Below are positions 1-9,500 of a stretch of DNA of 57,375 bases, one piece after another. Positions within the stretch are counted from its first letter, which is position 1. Every line of letters starts with the position of its first letter. The notes beneath the pieces were generated by a model. The model did not search any database. It was not told where the DNA came from and worked only from the letters and a program-made list of their open reading frames with translations. The position numbers and the translations under genes are program-made. This DNA is from Butyrivibrio sp. (GTDB lineage: Bacteria > Bacillota > Clostridia > Lachnospirales > Lachnospiraceae), in the NCBI GenBank assembly GCA_022486625.1, contig JAKVKH010000026.1:1-57375 (forward strand), in the 5' to 3' direction.

Positions 1-25
1 ATGAAATGGAGGTATCATAATTCAG

Positions 26-96
26 TTATCCACAATTGATAGCAGTCTGAGAAGAAATTGGAGTAGTGCGCTCTTTTTTCTCAAAAGTTATCCACA
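26..96 (+). promoter_or_regulatory. Pair of perfect DnaA boxes in AT-rich DNA
   Basis: Two copies of the consensus DnaA box TTATCCACA lie at 26-34 and 88-96. Both are preceded by AG, sit in the same orientation and are 62 bp apart. The DNA after them (about 100-180) is very AT-rich. Nothing in 1-197 looks coding, and no convincing -35/-10 pair for the next gene was found. The pair could be the edge of an origin, a DnaA titration site or a DnaA-regulated promoter. The left edge of the window prevents a decision. Confidence 0.55.
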
Positions 97-197
97 TGGA
101 TTGAAAATGAATTATGAAATTACCTCAAATATATTATGTGAATTTAGATTGAATAATTCTATCATATATAAATAACAATTTGCAATGGAGGGAAAAA

Positions 198-1778
198 ATG
201 AAGAAGAGGGTTATAGCAACAATTCTGTGCATGCTGCTTGCAGCAGAAGGACTTACAAACTTATCAGGAGGCAATAGTGTTTACGCTGCGGAAAAAACTG
301 ATAAGAGCAATTTAAAACGGGTTATCATCACAACTGATCTGGAATGTGATGATATGAATTCGCTGATTCATCTTTCACTGTTTTTTAATGATGTTGATCT
401 TGATGGAATTGTGCTTACTTCATCGCAATTTCATTTTTCCGGTGATGGAGGTCAGCATACTCTTGCACAGATAAACAGTGATTATGCATGTGAAGATGCT
501 TCTGCCGCAACACTTACATCTTACCGTCCCGCTCCTGAAAACTGGATTAATCAGCTTTGGCAGAATGAATATGCTGCAAGTTACAGATATCTGGTTCAAA
601 ATGATCCTGATTATCCGACACCGGATGAACTGTCAAAGATTACTAAAATCGGAAATATTGAATTTGAAGGAGATGTGCGATATGACACTGAGGGATCCAA
701 TCAGATTAAAGCTGCAATTCTTGATAATGATGAACGTAAGCTTTATCTTATGAACTGGGGAGGGTTTAATACGGTAGCCCGTGCGTTACTTTCCATTGCG
801 GATGATTATAAGAATACAGCACAATGGGAAGAAATCAGGCAAAAAATTTATAACAAGGTTATAATCAGCGGATATGGGCAGGATAACACCTATAAAGACT
901 ATATCGTTTCCTTATATCCGGATTTGAAACTTATGGATGTAAGTGACGGATATGCCGGTTATTTTACAGCGAAAAATGCACAGGAAAACGTCAGATATAC
1001 ATTTCAGAGTGCATGGCTGAAAAAGAATATTAAATTTGATCATGGATCACTGATGAATAAATATGGACTGATGGATGACGGAACAGTCTATGAAGGCGAA
1101 CCGGCCGCAAACCAGTATGGGCTGACGAAGAAAATTGACTGGGGATTTATGAAAGCCGATTTTGATCAGTACGATTTCCTGGCAGAAGGCGACAGCAGTG
1201 GATTTATGGCACTGATCCCGGTTGGACTTGCAGGATTGTCGAATCGTTTTTGCGACACACTCGCAGGCAGTGTTTCTTACGTTGAACCTGATTTCAGAAG
1301 TATGGCAGAGAAGATGACTCAGACTTCAACCAATGCTGTTTATAATAACTATAATGCTGTAACAGGAGAAAATTCAGACAGTACTGAAAAATACCTGCTT
1401 GCCTATCAGCAGGAGTGGGCTGCCAGAGCAGACTGGTGTGTCAAAGGGTATGACTACTGCAATCATGCACCGGTTATTAATGTCAGTGCAAGTAATCTGG
1501 TTGTAACGCCAGGAGAAGTCATAAAACTTGCGGCGACGGTCACTGATCCTGACAATGACAGTTGCAGTGCCTATTGGAATATTGATCCTTATAAAGGAAG
1601 TTATTCAGGAGATTCCAAAAATCTTACGGTCTGGGATCCGGTTGAACTTAATACTGCATTTACGGTTCCGAAAGATGCAAAATCAGGGGATACATTTGTA
1701 ATCACTTTAACGGTAAAAGATCATGCCGATGCGCCAATGACAAGATATGCACAACTCGTTGCAACTGTTAAACAGTGA
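198..1778 (+). CDS. Secreted DUF1593 / Sde182-type nucleoside-hydrolase-like protein
   Basis: 526 aa. The start is the ATG at 198, which has GGAGGG 5 nt upstream; an in-frame TTG at 180 overlaps that ribosome binding site and is less likely. Residues 1-30 form a Sec signal peptide ending SVYA. From residue 41 the protein has the nucleoside-hydrolase-like signature RVIITTDLECDD, with D47, D51 and D52 placed like the calcium-binding aspartates of nucleoside hydrolases. This fits the DUF1593 domain. The last ~90 residues (from about HAPVINVSAS) look like the beta-sandwich C-terminal domain that follows it in Sde182-type proteins. Members are found beside polysaccharide-degrading genes and some bind cellulose, but the substrate is unknown. 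It stands alone before the GH3 unit. Confidence 0.8.
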   Translation: MKKRVIATILCMLLAAEGLTNLSGGNSVYAAEKTDKSNLKRVIITTDLECDDMNSLIHLSLFFNDVDLDGIVLTSSQFHFSGDGGQHTLAQINSDYACEDASAATLTSYRPAPENWINQLWQNEYAASYRYLVQNDPDYPTPDELSKITKIGNIEFEGDVRYDTEGSNQIKAAILDNDERKLYLMNWGGFNTVARALLSIADDYKNTAQWEEIRQKIYNKVIISGYGQDNTYKDYIVSLYPDLKLMDVSDGYAGYFTAKNAQENVRYTFQSAWLKKNIKFDHGSLMNKYGLMDDGTVYEGEPAANQYGLTKKIDWGFMKADFDQYDFLAEGDSSGFMALIPVGLAGLSNRFCDTLAGSVSYVEPDFRSMAEKMTQTSTNAVYNNYNAVTGENSDSTEKYLLAYQQEWAARADWCVKGYDYCNHAPVINVSASNLVVTPGEVIKLAATVTDPDNDSCSAYWNIDPYKGSYSGDSKNLTVWDPVELNTAFTVPKDAKSGDTFVITLTVKDHADAPMTRYAQLVATVKQ

Positions 1779-1790
1779 TTGAAGCTTTTT

Positions 1791-1824
1791 ACGGTTCACG
1801 GTCAAAAAATAACCGTTCATGAAA
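1791..1824 (+). promoter_or_regulatory. Candidate LytTR operator (two direct repeats 21 bp apart)
   Basis: ACGGTTCACGG begins at 1791 and ACCGTTCATGA at 1812, exactly 21 bp (two helical turns) apart. They match at 8 of the first 10 positions. LytTR regulators typically bind direct repeats of this type and spacing, and the second copy fits the general LytTR consensus. A LytTR response regulator is encoded in the transcription unit that follows, so autoregulation is plausible. A weak -10 candidate (TAGCAT, 1853-1858) lies 41 bp after the second repeat. Confidence 0.5.
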
Positions 1825-1869
1825 GCTCTGCGCAGTGCTGACAAAACTGTGATAGCATAAAATAAGCAG

Positions 1870-1891
1870 AACAGTACCTGGAGGTACTGTT
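1870..1891 (+). other. Perfect 9-bp stem-loop upstream of GH3
   Basis: AACAGTACC (1870-1878) pairs perfectly with GGTACTGTT (1883-1891) around a TGGA loop. No T-run follows, so it is not a terminator. It lies about 30 nt before the start codon of the GH3 gene and could be a 5' UTR structure or a palindromic protein-binding site. Confidence 0.5.
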
Positions 1892-1920
1892 GAAAAAACG
1901 TTTGCACGCAGAGGAAAATA

Positions 1921-4341
1921 ATGAACAGGAAATATCAGAATATCATTGACCGGATGACACTGGAAGAAAAGTGCGCAATGCTTTCAGGGAAGAAAGCATT
2001 TTCAACGAGGGGTTATCAGAAATATAAAATACCGGAGATGCAGCTTTCAGACGGCCCTCACGGTCTCAGAAAGCAGGATAACGGCGCAAACCATCTGGGG
2101 CTTGGTGAGAGTGTCAGAGCAACCTGCTTCCCGACAGCAGCAACCATCGCCTGCAGCTGGGATCCGGAGCTGGGGGAGAAAATCGGAGAAGCACTTGGTG
2201 AAGAGGCTGCAGCGCAGGAGGTCGGCGTGCTGCTGGGACCTGGTCTGAACATGAAACGAAGCCCTTTATGCGGACGGAATTTTGAATATTTTTCCGAAGA
2301 TCCCTATTTGGCAGGTAAAATGGCAGCAGGGTATATCAGAGGAATTCAGAAGAACGGGCTGTCTGCCTGTCCGAAGCATTTTGCAGTCAATAATCAGGAA
2401 CACATCAGAATGTCGAGTGACAGCATTGTGGATGAAAGAACCTTGCGGGAAATCTATCTGACCGGCTTTGAAATTGCGGTAAAAGAGGGACATCCCGGAG
2501 CAATCATGAGTGCATACAATAAAGTCAACGGCGTATATGCGAATGAGAATGCACATCTGCTTCGGGACATTCTGAAGAAGGAATGGGGATTCGACGGCCT
2601 CATCGTTACGGACTGGGGCGGTTCGGACTGTCATACGGAAGGGGTCAGGCAGGGGTCTGCACTGGAAATGCCTGTGGCAGGGGGAGATTCTGTCAGAGAA
2701 CTGATTCGTGCGGTAAAACGCGGCGGGCTGGAGGAAAGTGCAGTCGATGACCGTCTGGAAGAACTGCTGGAACTGGTGATGCAGACTGATCAGGCACTGG
2801 CGGGCAAAGGCGACGGGTTTGATGAGCAGGCGCATCACAGACTTGCAGGACAGGCGGCAGCGGAAAGCATCGTCCTTTTGAAAAACCGTGATCATATTCT
2901 GCCGCTGAAAAAAGGAACGAGTGTTGCGGTAATCGGAGATTTTGCCAGAACGCCCAGATATCAGGGTGCGGGCTCAAGCGTGGTCAATCCGACGAAAGTG
3001 GAGAACCTCCTGGATGCGCTTGAACGCAGTACACTTAAGGTGAGCGGATTTGCAGCCGGATACAGGCGCCATGGCGGAGAAGACAGAGCGCTGCAGGAAG
3101 AGGCGCTGCGTCTTGCGACCGCTGCGGATTATATTATTTTCTGTATGGGCCTTGATGAAATGAAGGAAAGCGAAGGGCTTGACAGAAGCAATATGAAAAT
3201 TGCAGACAATCAGAGGCATCTGCTTCATGAAGTGGCAAAGGCAAATCCCAATGTGATTGTGGTACTGAGTGCAGGGAGTCCCGTGGAAATGCCATGGCTG
3301 CCGGAGTGCCGTGCACTTCTTCATGGCTACCTTGGCGGACAGGCAGGAGCGGGCGCAATGGCGGATGTCCTGACCGGAATCGTAAATCCGTCGGGAAAGC
3401 TTGCGGAAACCTATGCCATGTCCTATGAAGAAACGCCGGCCTGCAATTATTTTCCGGGAGAAAAGAGAACGTCAGAGTACAGAGAAGGAATGTTTATCGG
3501 ATACCGTTATTATGATACGGCACAGAAAGAGGTCACATTCCCGTTCGGATTCGGACTGTCCTATACGGCATACGACTATACGGATCTGCAGGTCAGCCGG
3601 GAAGGTGCCTCCTGCAGCATCACGAATACCGGGGATTTTGACGGCGCGGAAATCGTGCAGCTGTACGTGCACAGAGTATCCGGGGATGGCGTAATCCGCC
3701 CGGAGAAGGAACTTAAAGGATTTGCCAGAGTCGAACTGAAAAAGGGAGAAACAAAGAAAGTCACAGTGTTATTTGATGATAAGACCTTCCGGTATTTTGA
3801 TATAAAGGATCAGACCTGGAAACAGGAGGGCGGCCTGTGGGAAATTCAGCTGGGGGCAGGCAGCAGGGATATCCGCCTCCGGCAAGAGATCCGTGTGGAA
3901 GGTGCACCTTCTGAAGATCCGTTCAGCGGGAGACTGCCGCAGTACCGGAAAGCGGACGTTCAGAAGCTTCCGGATGAAGAATTCCGTACACTTCTGGGGC
4001 ATGAGATTCCTGAGGATAAAATTGTGCTTGACCGGAATATCACGTTCGGTCAGCTGATTCACGGGCGAAGTCCTGTGCTCTGGATTGTGTGGGGTGTCCT
4101 GACACTGATGCTGAAGTTTTCGGAGAAGAAGGGAAAGCCGGATCTGAATCTGCTGTTTATTTATAACATGCCGCTTCGTGCGCTGGCCAAAATGACAGGC
4201 GGAAAATTCAACATGGGCATGGCGGACAGTCTGGTCATGGAAGCCAAAGGGTTCTGGTTTATCGGGCTTTTGCGGCTGCTGTATGAGGCAATCGGAAACC
4301 AGCTCCTGAACATGCGCATGGAAAGGAAACTTGACTGCTGA
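1921..4341 (+). CDS. GH3 beta-glycosidase (beta-glucosidase-like), cytoplasmic
   Basis: 806 aa with no signal peptide, so probably intracellular; AGAGGA precedes the ATG. Domain order is the usual one: TIM barrel (about 1-300) with the PKHFAVNNQE motif and nucleophile D231 in IVTDWGG; alpha/beta sandwich (about 310-550); FnIII-like domain (about 570-660). A further ~110 residues, partly hydrophobic and containing NMPLRALAKMTGGKFNMGMAD, follow; such tails occur in a subset of clostridial GH3 enzymes. It should release a non-reducing-end beta-linked sugar (glucose or xylose, or arabinopyranose) from imported oligosaccharides. It is the first gene of a unit with the two-component system, 71 bp before the regulator, and a LytTR-like repeat lies upstream. 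GH3 is certain, substrate is not. Confidence 0.92.
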   Translation: MNRKYQNIIDRMTLEEKCAMLSGKKAFSTRGYQKYKIPEMQLSDGPHGLRKQDNGANHLGLGESVRATCFPTAATIACSWDPELGEKIGEALGEEAAAQEVGVLLGPGLNMKRSPLCGRNFEYFSEDPYLAGKMAAGYIRGIQKNGLSACPKHFAVNNQEHIRMSSDSIVDERTLREIYLTGFEIAVKEGHPGAIMSAYNKVNGVYANENAHLLRDILKKEWGFDGLIVTDWGGSDCHTEGVRQGSALEMPVAGGDSVRELIRAVKRGGLEESAVDDRLEELLELVMQTDQALAGKGDGFDEQAHHRLAGQAAAESIVLLKNRDHILPLKKGTSVAVIGDFARTPRYQGAGSSVVNPTKVENLLDALERSTLKVSGFAAGYRRHGGEDRALQEEALRLATAADYIIFCMGLDEMKESEGLDRSNMKIADNQRHLLHEVAKANPNVIVVLSAGSPVEMPWLPECRALLHGYLGGQAGAGAMADVLTGIVNPSGKLAETYAMSYEETPACNYFPGEKRTSEYREGMFIGYRYYDTAQKEVTFPFGFGLSYTAYDYTDLQVSREGASCSITNTGDFDGAEIVQLYVHRVSGDGVIRPEKELKGFARVELKKGETKKVTVLFDDKTFRYFDIKDQTWKQEGGLWEIQLGAGSRDIRLRQEIRVEGAPSEDPFSGRLPQYRKADVQKLPDEEFRTLLGHEIPEDKIVLDRNITFGQLIHGRSPVLWIVWGVLTLMLKFSEKKGKPDLNLLFIYNMPLRALAKMTGGKFNMGMADSLVMEAKGFWFIGLLRLLYEAIGNQLLNMRMERKLDC

Positions 4342-4412
4342 ACGGTTTTAAGAATATCATCAGTGTATGACGTCACGGTTGCCGGAAGGCTTTTTCAAAG
4401 AGGAATACAGAG

Positions 4413-5123
4413 ATGGTACGTATTGCGGTTGTCGAAGATGACAGGAATTATGCGGATATACTGAAAAAATATATTTCCCGCTATGAAGAGGAAAGTGATC
4501 AGCATTTTCAGGTCTATGAATTCCAGGACGGCGAGGACATTGTTGAGAATTATAAGGGTGTCTATGACATTATCCTGATGGATATCGAGATGCAGTTTAT
4601 GAACGGAATGGCGGCAGCGGAAGAAATCCGTAAGGTGGATTCTGAGGTTGTCATCATCTTTATTACGCAGACGCCGCAGTATGCCATGCGCGGGTATGAG
4701 GTGGAAGCACTTGACTATGTGCTGAAGCCGGTGAATTATTTTGCATTTTCACAGAAGCTTGCACGTGCCATCAGCCGGATGAGCCATCGGCAGAAGAAAC
4801 ATCTGAGCATTACCTATAAGGGTAAAAATCTGAAGCTGGAATTATCCTCGATTTATTATATTGAAGTACAGGATCACAATCTTTATTATCATACCAAAGG
4901 TGAGGTTTACATACAGCGCGGTGCAATGAAAGAAGTGGAAACGGCACTGGAGGGCGAACCTTTTTTCCGGTGCAACAAGTGTTATCTGATCAATCTCGAA
5001 TGCGTAAACGGATTTGAAGGCAGTGATGTACTGGTGGGAACCGAAAGGGTACAGGTCAGCAGAGCCAGAAAAAAGGAACTGCTGGATGCGCTCAATGATT
5101 ATATGAATGAGGTGAGTAAGTGA
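4413..5123 (+). CDS. LytTR-family response regulator (AgrA/LytR type)
   Basis: 236 aa. The receiver domain (1-~120) has acidic residues near E8-D10, phospho-acceptor D57 in IILMDIEM, and the K of LKPVNY. The LytTR DNA-binding domain (~130-230) has IYYIEVQDHNLYYHT and the FFRCNKCYLINL motif. AGAGG lies 9 nt before the ATG. The stop codon overlaps the kinase start by one base (TGATG), so the two are translationally coupled. LytTR proteins bind direct repeats about 21 bp apart and activate transcription. Candidate boxes lie before this unit and before the next two enzyme units, so it probably controls glycan-use genes rather than quorum sensing. Confidence 0.93.
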   Translation: MVRIAVVEDDRNYADILKKYISRYEEESDQHFQVYEFQDGEDIVENYKGVYDIILMDIEMQFMNGMAAAEEIRKVDSEVVIIFITQTPQYAMRGYEVEALDYVLKPVNYFAFSQKLARAISRMSHRQKKHLSITYKGKNLKLELSSIYYIEVQDHNLYYHTKGEVYIQRGAMKEVETALEGEPFFRCNKCYLINLECVNGFEGSDVLVGTERVQVSRARKKELLDALNDYMNEVSK

Positions 5124-6439
5124 TGCAGATGAACTGGGCAGATACACCCGGATGGTATTATGCCGTTGGTTATATACTTGCATGCAGTATCATGGCAGCC
5201 AACTGCCCCAGAAGGTTTGACTTCAAAAAGACAGTTCTGACCATTGCCTGTTTCGGCACAGTACTGGTCACTGCGATGACACTGTTACACGGGATGTACC
5301 GGTGGTTTTTTATTCCGCTGATGATGCTGTTCATTGCAATTCTGTGGGGAATGATGCAGATTGTGTGCAGATTTAATCCGGCAACTTCGCTTTATTTTAC
5401 CATCAGAAGTTTTATTGTCGGAGAATTCATTGCATCCATGGAGATTCAGGTGTTTTACTATGTGACCCGTCCGGGATTTCTTCCGCTGACGTGGCCGGTG
5501 AATCTCCTCTGTCTGATTGTGATCGACGGAATTCTGACGTTCATCCTGTATCATCTGGAAAAAAGAAACCGTACGGTAAATGAAAGCATTCAGATCAATG
5601 GCAGAGAACTGGTATCGGTTGTACTGATTGCGCTTGCCATTTATACCAGCAGTAATCTGAGCTACATCTTTGAACGGATACATCTGTCGGAAATTATAAT
5701 TACACAGCTGTTTACCATTCGTACCCTGATGGATCTCGGGGGCGTTGCGATCCTGTATGCCTACCATATGCAGATGGGGGAACTTAATACCAGGCTGGAA
5801 GTGCAGAGGCTCCAGGATATTCTGGAGATGCAGCAGAATAATTATGAGATGCTCCGGCAGAGTGTCAGTGCCGTAGATCAGAAATATCATGATCTGAAGT
5901 ATCAGATTGCAGTACTGAAAGCTGAAGCAGGTACAGGAGAAGGCATCAGGTATCTGGATCAGATGGAGCAGGAAATCAAGGCTTATGAAGCACAGAATAA
6001 GACCGGAAATAAGGTCCTGGATACGATTCTGACGGGGAAATCCCTTTACTGCCAGGGCAACTGGATCGAGCTGACTTCCGTTGCAGACGGGCATGCAATT
6101 GATTTCATGGATCCGATGGACATCAGTATTCTGTTCGGAAACATGCTGGACAATGCAATCGAGAGTGTCAGTAAGATTGAACAGAAGGAAAAAAGACTGA
6201 TTCATCTGGCGATTGCCAGACAGAAGGGATTCCTGCGAATCCGTGTGGAGAACTGTTATGAGGAGGAACCGAAGTTTGAGAAAGGTGTCCTTGTCACATC
6301 GAAAGAGAATAAGAAGTATCATGGCTTTGGCATGAAAAGCATTGAGAATATCGTGAAGAAGTATGGGGGTTCCACAACGATTCAGGCAGAGAACGGATGG
6401 TTTGAACTGAGAATCCTGATTCCACTGAAAGAGCACTGA
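5123..6439 (+). CDS. AgrC-like membrane histidine kinase (GHKL ATPase)
   Basis: 438 aa, using the ATG at 5123 that overlaps the regulator stop by one base; a GTG one codon upstream and an ATG at 5129 are alternatives. About six transmembrane helices fill residues 10-215. A coiled linker follows, then the phospho-acceptor box KYHDLKYQ (H256). The catalytic domain has an N-box in LFGNMLDNAIESV and a G-box in YHGFGMKSIENIVKKYGG. This layout matches HPK10 kinases such as AgrC, which sense peptides in the Agr system. No agrD/agrB-like peptide gene is visible nearby, so the signal is unknown. The stop lies inside the left arm of the terminator. Confidence 0.9.
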   Translation: MQMNWADTPGWYYAVGYILACSIMAANCPRRFDFKKTVLTIACFGTVLVTAMTLLHGMYRWFFIPLMMLFIAILWGMMQIVCRFNPATSLYFTIRSFIVGEFIASMEIQVFYYVTRPGFLPLTWPVNLLCLIVIDGILTFILYHLEKRNRTVNESIQINGRELVSVVLIALAIYTSSNLSYIFERIHLSEIIITQLFTIRTLMDLGGVAILYAYHMQMGELNTRLEVQRLQDILEMQQNNYEMLRQSVSAVDQKYHDLKYQIAVLKAEAGTGEGIRYLDQMEQEIKAYEAQNKTGNKVLDTILTGKSLYCQGNWIELTSVADGHAIDFMDPMDISILFGNMLDNAIESVSKIEQKEKRLIHLAIARQKGFLRIRVENCYEEEPKFEKGVLVTSKENKKYHGFGMKSIENIVKKYGGSTTIQAENGWFELRILIPLKEH

Positions 6440-6472
6440 TACGACGCGGCGGCGCCAGATCAGTGCTCTTTT
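6431..6472 (+). terminator. Rho-independent terminator after the histidine kinase
   Basis: GAGCACTGAT (6431-6440) pairs perfectly with ATCAGTGCTC (6459-6468), followed by TTTTCT. The left arm overlaps the kinase stop codon. It closes the unit GH3 - regulator - kinase. Confidence 0.9.
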
Positions 6473-6485
6473 CTGTATGAGGGCA

Positions 6486-6504
6486 ACCGTTTACGACAGA
6501 AAAA
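6486..6504 (+). promoter_or_regulatory. LytTR-like box upstream of the permuted GH3 unit
   Basis: ACCGTTTACGACAGAAAAA is identical at 18 of 19 positions to the motif at 13217-13235, upstream of the GH78 unit. The core ACCGTT matches the LytTR half-site style seen at 1812. No good second repeat 21 bp away was found. A poor -10 candidate (TATCCG, 6526) lies 40 bp after the box start, the same offset as in the other copy. Confidence 0.45.
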
Positions 6505-6584
6505 ATGCAGATGGCGCCTTGCGTGTATCCGCGGGCTGAGAGTGTGATAAGTTAAGATCACTAAAAAAGGGAGGCAACTGTATA

Positions 6585-9500
6585 ATGAAGGGCAATAAGA
6601 AAAGCGGAACAGTCTGGCGGGGACTTACGTCAATTACAGCTTCTTTGCTGGCCATTATGGTCGGCGGAACCGGAATTGTAAATGTAAATGCTGCATTTAT
6701 CAACAGCCGGCTTGGAACATCCAATTACAAATATATTGATGAGGGAGATGGGACTTCTGATTCAACCTATTTCAAGTCAGACTATACGAGTCTGTCAGAT
6801 GTAATCGATGCAAAGAATGCACTCGCAGAACAGATCGCAGCAGAAGGAACCGTTCTGCTCAAAAATGATAATCAGGCACTCCCGATTAACACAAAGAGTG
6901 AAAAAGTAACGCTCTGGGGACTCAATTCTCATAATCCGACACTGGGCGGGATGATCGGGTCATCCACAGCAGTTGCAGAAGACGGACAGACCGCTTATTC
7001 ACTGGAAGCGGCACTTGCGGCAAAGGGTTTTGATGTCAATCAGAAGATGATTGATCTTTACAGCAGTGATGCGGTGACGGCATATGCCAGAAAAGGCGGA
7101 CATGCACTGCAGCCATCTTTCGGACCGATCTATGAGAATCCGTCCGCGTATGGGGTCGGTGAGGCACCGGCGAGCATCTATACGGATGATGTTCTTTCTT
7201 CAGCAGATCAGACGGCAGCTATTGTTGTGATCTCAAGAGACAGTTCGGAAGCAGCAGATTACAATCCGGGCATGAAGAATGCAACGGAGGGTGATTCCTT
7301 TACGACACCGCTTGCACTCTCTGACTATGAGAAGTCCATGATCGCTCTGGCCAAGAAGCACAGCACCAAAGTGATCGTGATGATCAATGCTTCCAATGCA
7401 CTTGAAATTGACGAGCTGAAAAAAGACAGTGAAATTGATTCCATTGTCTGGGTCGGTGATCCCGGGGTAAACGGATTCCTTGGCGTAGCGGATGTACTTG
7501 ATGGTACAGAGAATCCGTCAGGGCATCTTACGGACACCTATGCAGTGGATTCCACTTCTTCTCCTGCGATGACGAATTTCGGTGTTTATAATTACACCAA
7601 CAATTCTGCTTCAGGTGCAGCAGATGCCATGAACGCAGACAACAAGTCTGACTGGTTCGTGGTGGAGTCAGAAGGAATCTACACCGGCTATAAATATTAC
7701 GAAACAAGATATGAAGATTCCGTTCTGGGCAAAGGATCGGCAACTGCAGCAGATGGTTCTTCTACCGGAAGTGCGTGGAACTATGCGTCAGAAGTATCCT
7801 ATCCGTTCGGATACGGTATCTCCTATACGACGTTTTCACAGCAGCTGGAATCTGTTGACGTGAAAGTGGGCGGAGACAGTACAGCGAAGGTGAAGGTGAC
7901 CAATACCGGAAGTGTTGCAGGCAAATCCGCAGCACAGCTCTATGTGCAGGTACCCTATACAGAAGGCGGGCTTGAGAAGTCCTCCATTCAGCTGGTCGGA
8001 TATGCCAAGACAGATGTTCTTAAGCCTGGTGAATCTGCAGAACTTACGATCAGCTTCACGGCGGATCTGTTTGCCAGCTATGATGAAACAGCAGTCAAGG
8101 CAGACGGCACGGAAGGCGCATGGGTTCTTGAAGCAGGAGATTACTATTTCACAGTCGGAAACGGTGCACATGAAGCATTGAACAATGTGATTGCAGATAA
8201 GACCGGCAGTACAGACAGGCTGGTGTCTACAACAGCACAGGATACCATTGATGCAGCGAATGTGCAGAAGTGGAACCTGGCACAGACAGATATGGAGACA
8301 TATTCTGCAAATGTACAGAATCAGCTTCAGGATATGGATATCAACAAGCAGATTCCGGGAACCGTGGAATATACAACCAGAAGTGACTGGACCAAAGGCT
8401 GGAAGACCATTGATGCCATCACACCGACAGATGATATGATGGTCGGTTTAAACAATAGCCTGTATGAACTGACGGCAAACGGAGACGGCGCAGCATGGGG
8501 AGTTGACAGTGGTGTCACAATCTTTGATGCAATGAATTTTGATGATTCCGGCAAGTTCACAGGAGTAAAGGCACTGAATGATCCGATCTGGGATCAGCTG
8601 GTGAACCAGATGACATTGGATGAAGCCATTCAGTTCATTGAAAAAGGCGGAGATGATGTAGAAAACATCGACTCCATCATGCTGGGCAGAACTTATGCCA
8701 ATGACGGACCTCTCGGCTTTACCTATGATCAGGTATCGGGCTATTACATGCGCTGGTCCAAGAGCATGAGCAGTGAGGCAACATATGTTGCACAGACAGA
8801 TGACAAGGCAGATTATTCCATGAATACCATGCCGACTGATCCGGTGGTGGCTGCTACCTTTAATGCAGACCTGCAGACACAGGAAGGCGATCTGTTTGCA
8901 GAAGACGGTCTCTGGTCCAATGAGAGTTCGTTATTTGCACCCGGTATGAATATTCACAGAACACCTTATAATGCCAGAAATCATGAATACTATTCAGAAG
9001 ATCCGGTACTGACTTCTGCAGCAGGTATTGCAGTATGCAAGGGAGCAGAAGCCAAGGGACTTGAGATGGAACCCAAGCACTTTGCATTTAATCACCAGGA
9101 ATCGAACCGTTCCGGTGTTTCCACCTTTATATCAGAACAGGGCGCAAGAGAAACTGAACTCCGGGCATTCCAGGGTGTGATGAGCAGCAATTCATGCTCC
9201 GGTATCATGACGGCATTCAACCGTGCAGGAACGAAATTTGTCGGTGCATACAGCAATCTTCTGATCAATATTGCCAGAAATGAATGGGGTTATGAAGGCT
9301 GGTACAACACAGACATGATCAACGGCGCAGATTATATGAACTGGCGCGATATTACGGCAGGAGGCGGCGGAAACTGTCTGACCACTTCAGCGTATGATAC
9401 ATCCAAGCTCGGAACGATGGCAGCATCAAAGGATAAGATTGCCAAAGATACAAAGTTCCAGCAGATGATGAAATACAATATCAAATTCTTCCTGTATCAG

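Noticed and set aside
4341..4380. Two CGGTT repeats before the response regulator gene as a LytTR operator
   Set aside because: They are 33 bp apart rather than about 21, match only at the core and lie inside a transcription unit.
5285..6436. 383-codon open frame on the minus strand
   Set aside because: It is the shadow of the histidine kinase gene; composition is Cys/His/Ile-rich and no motif is present.
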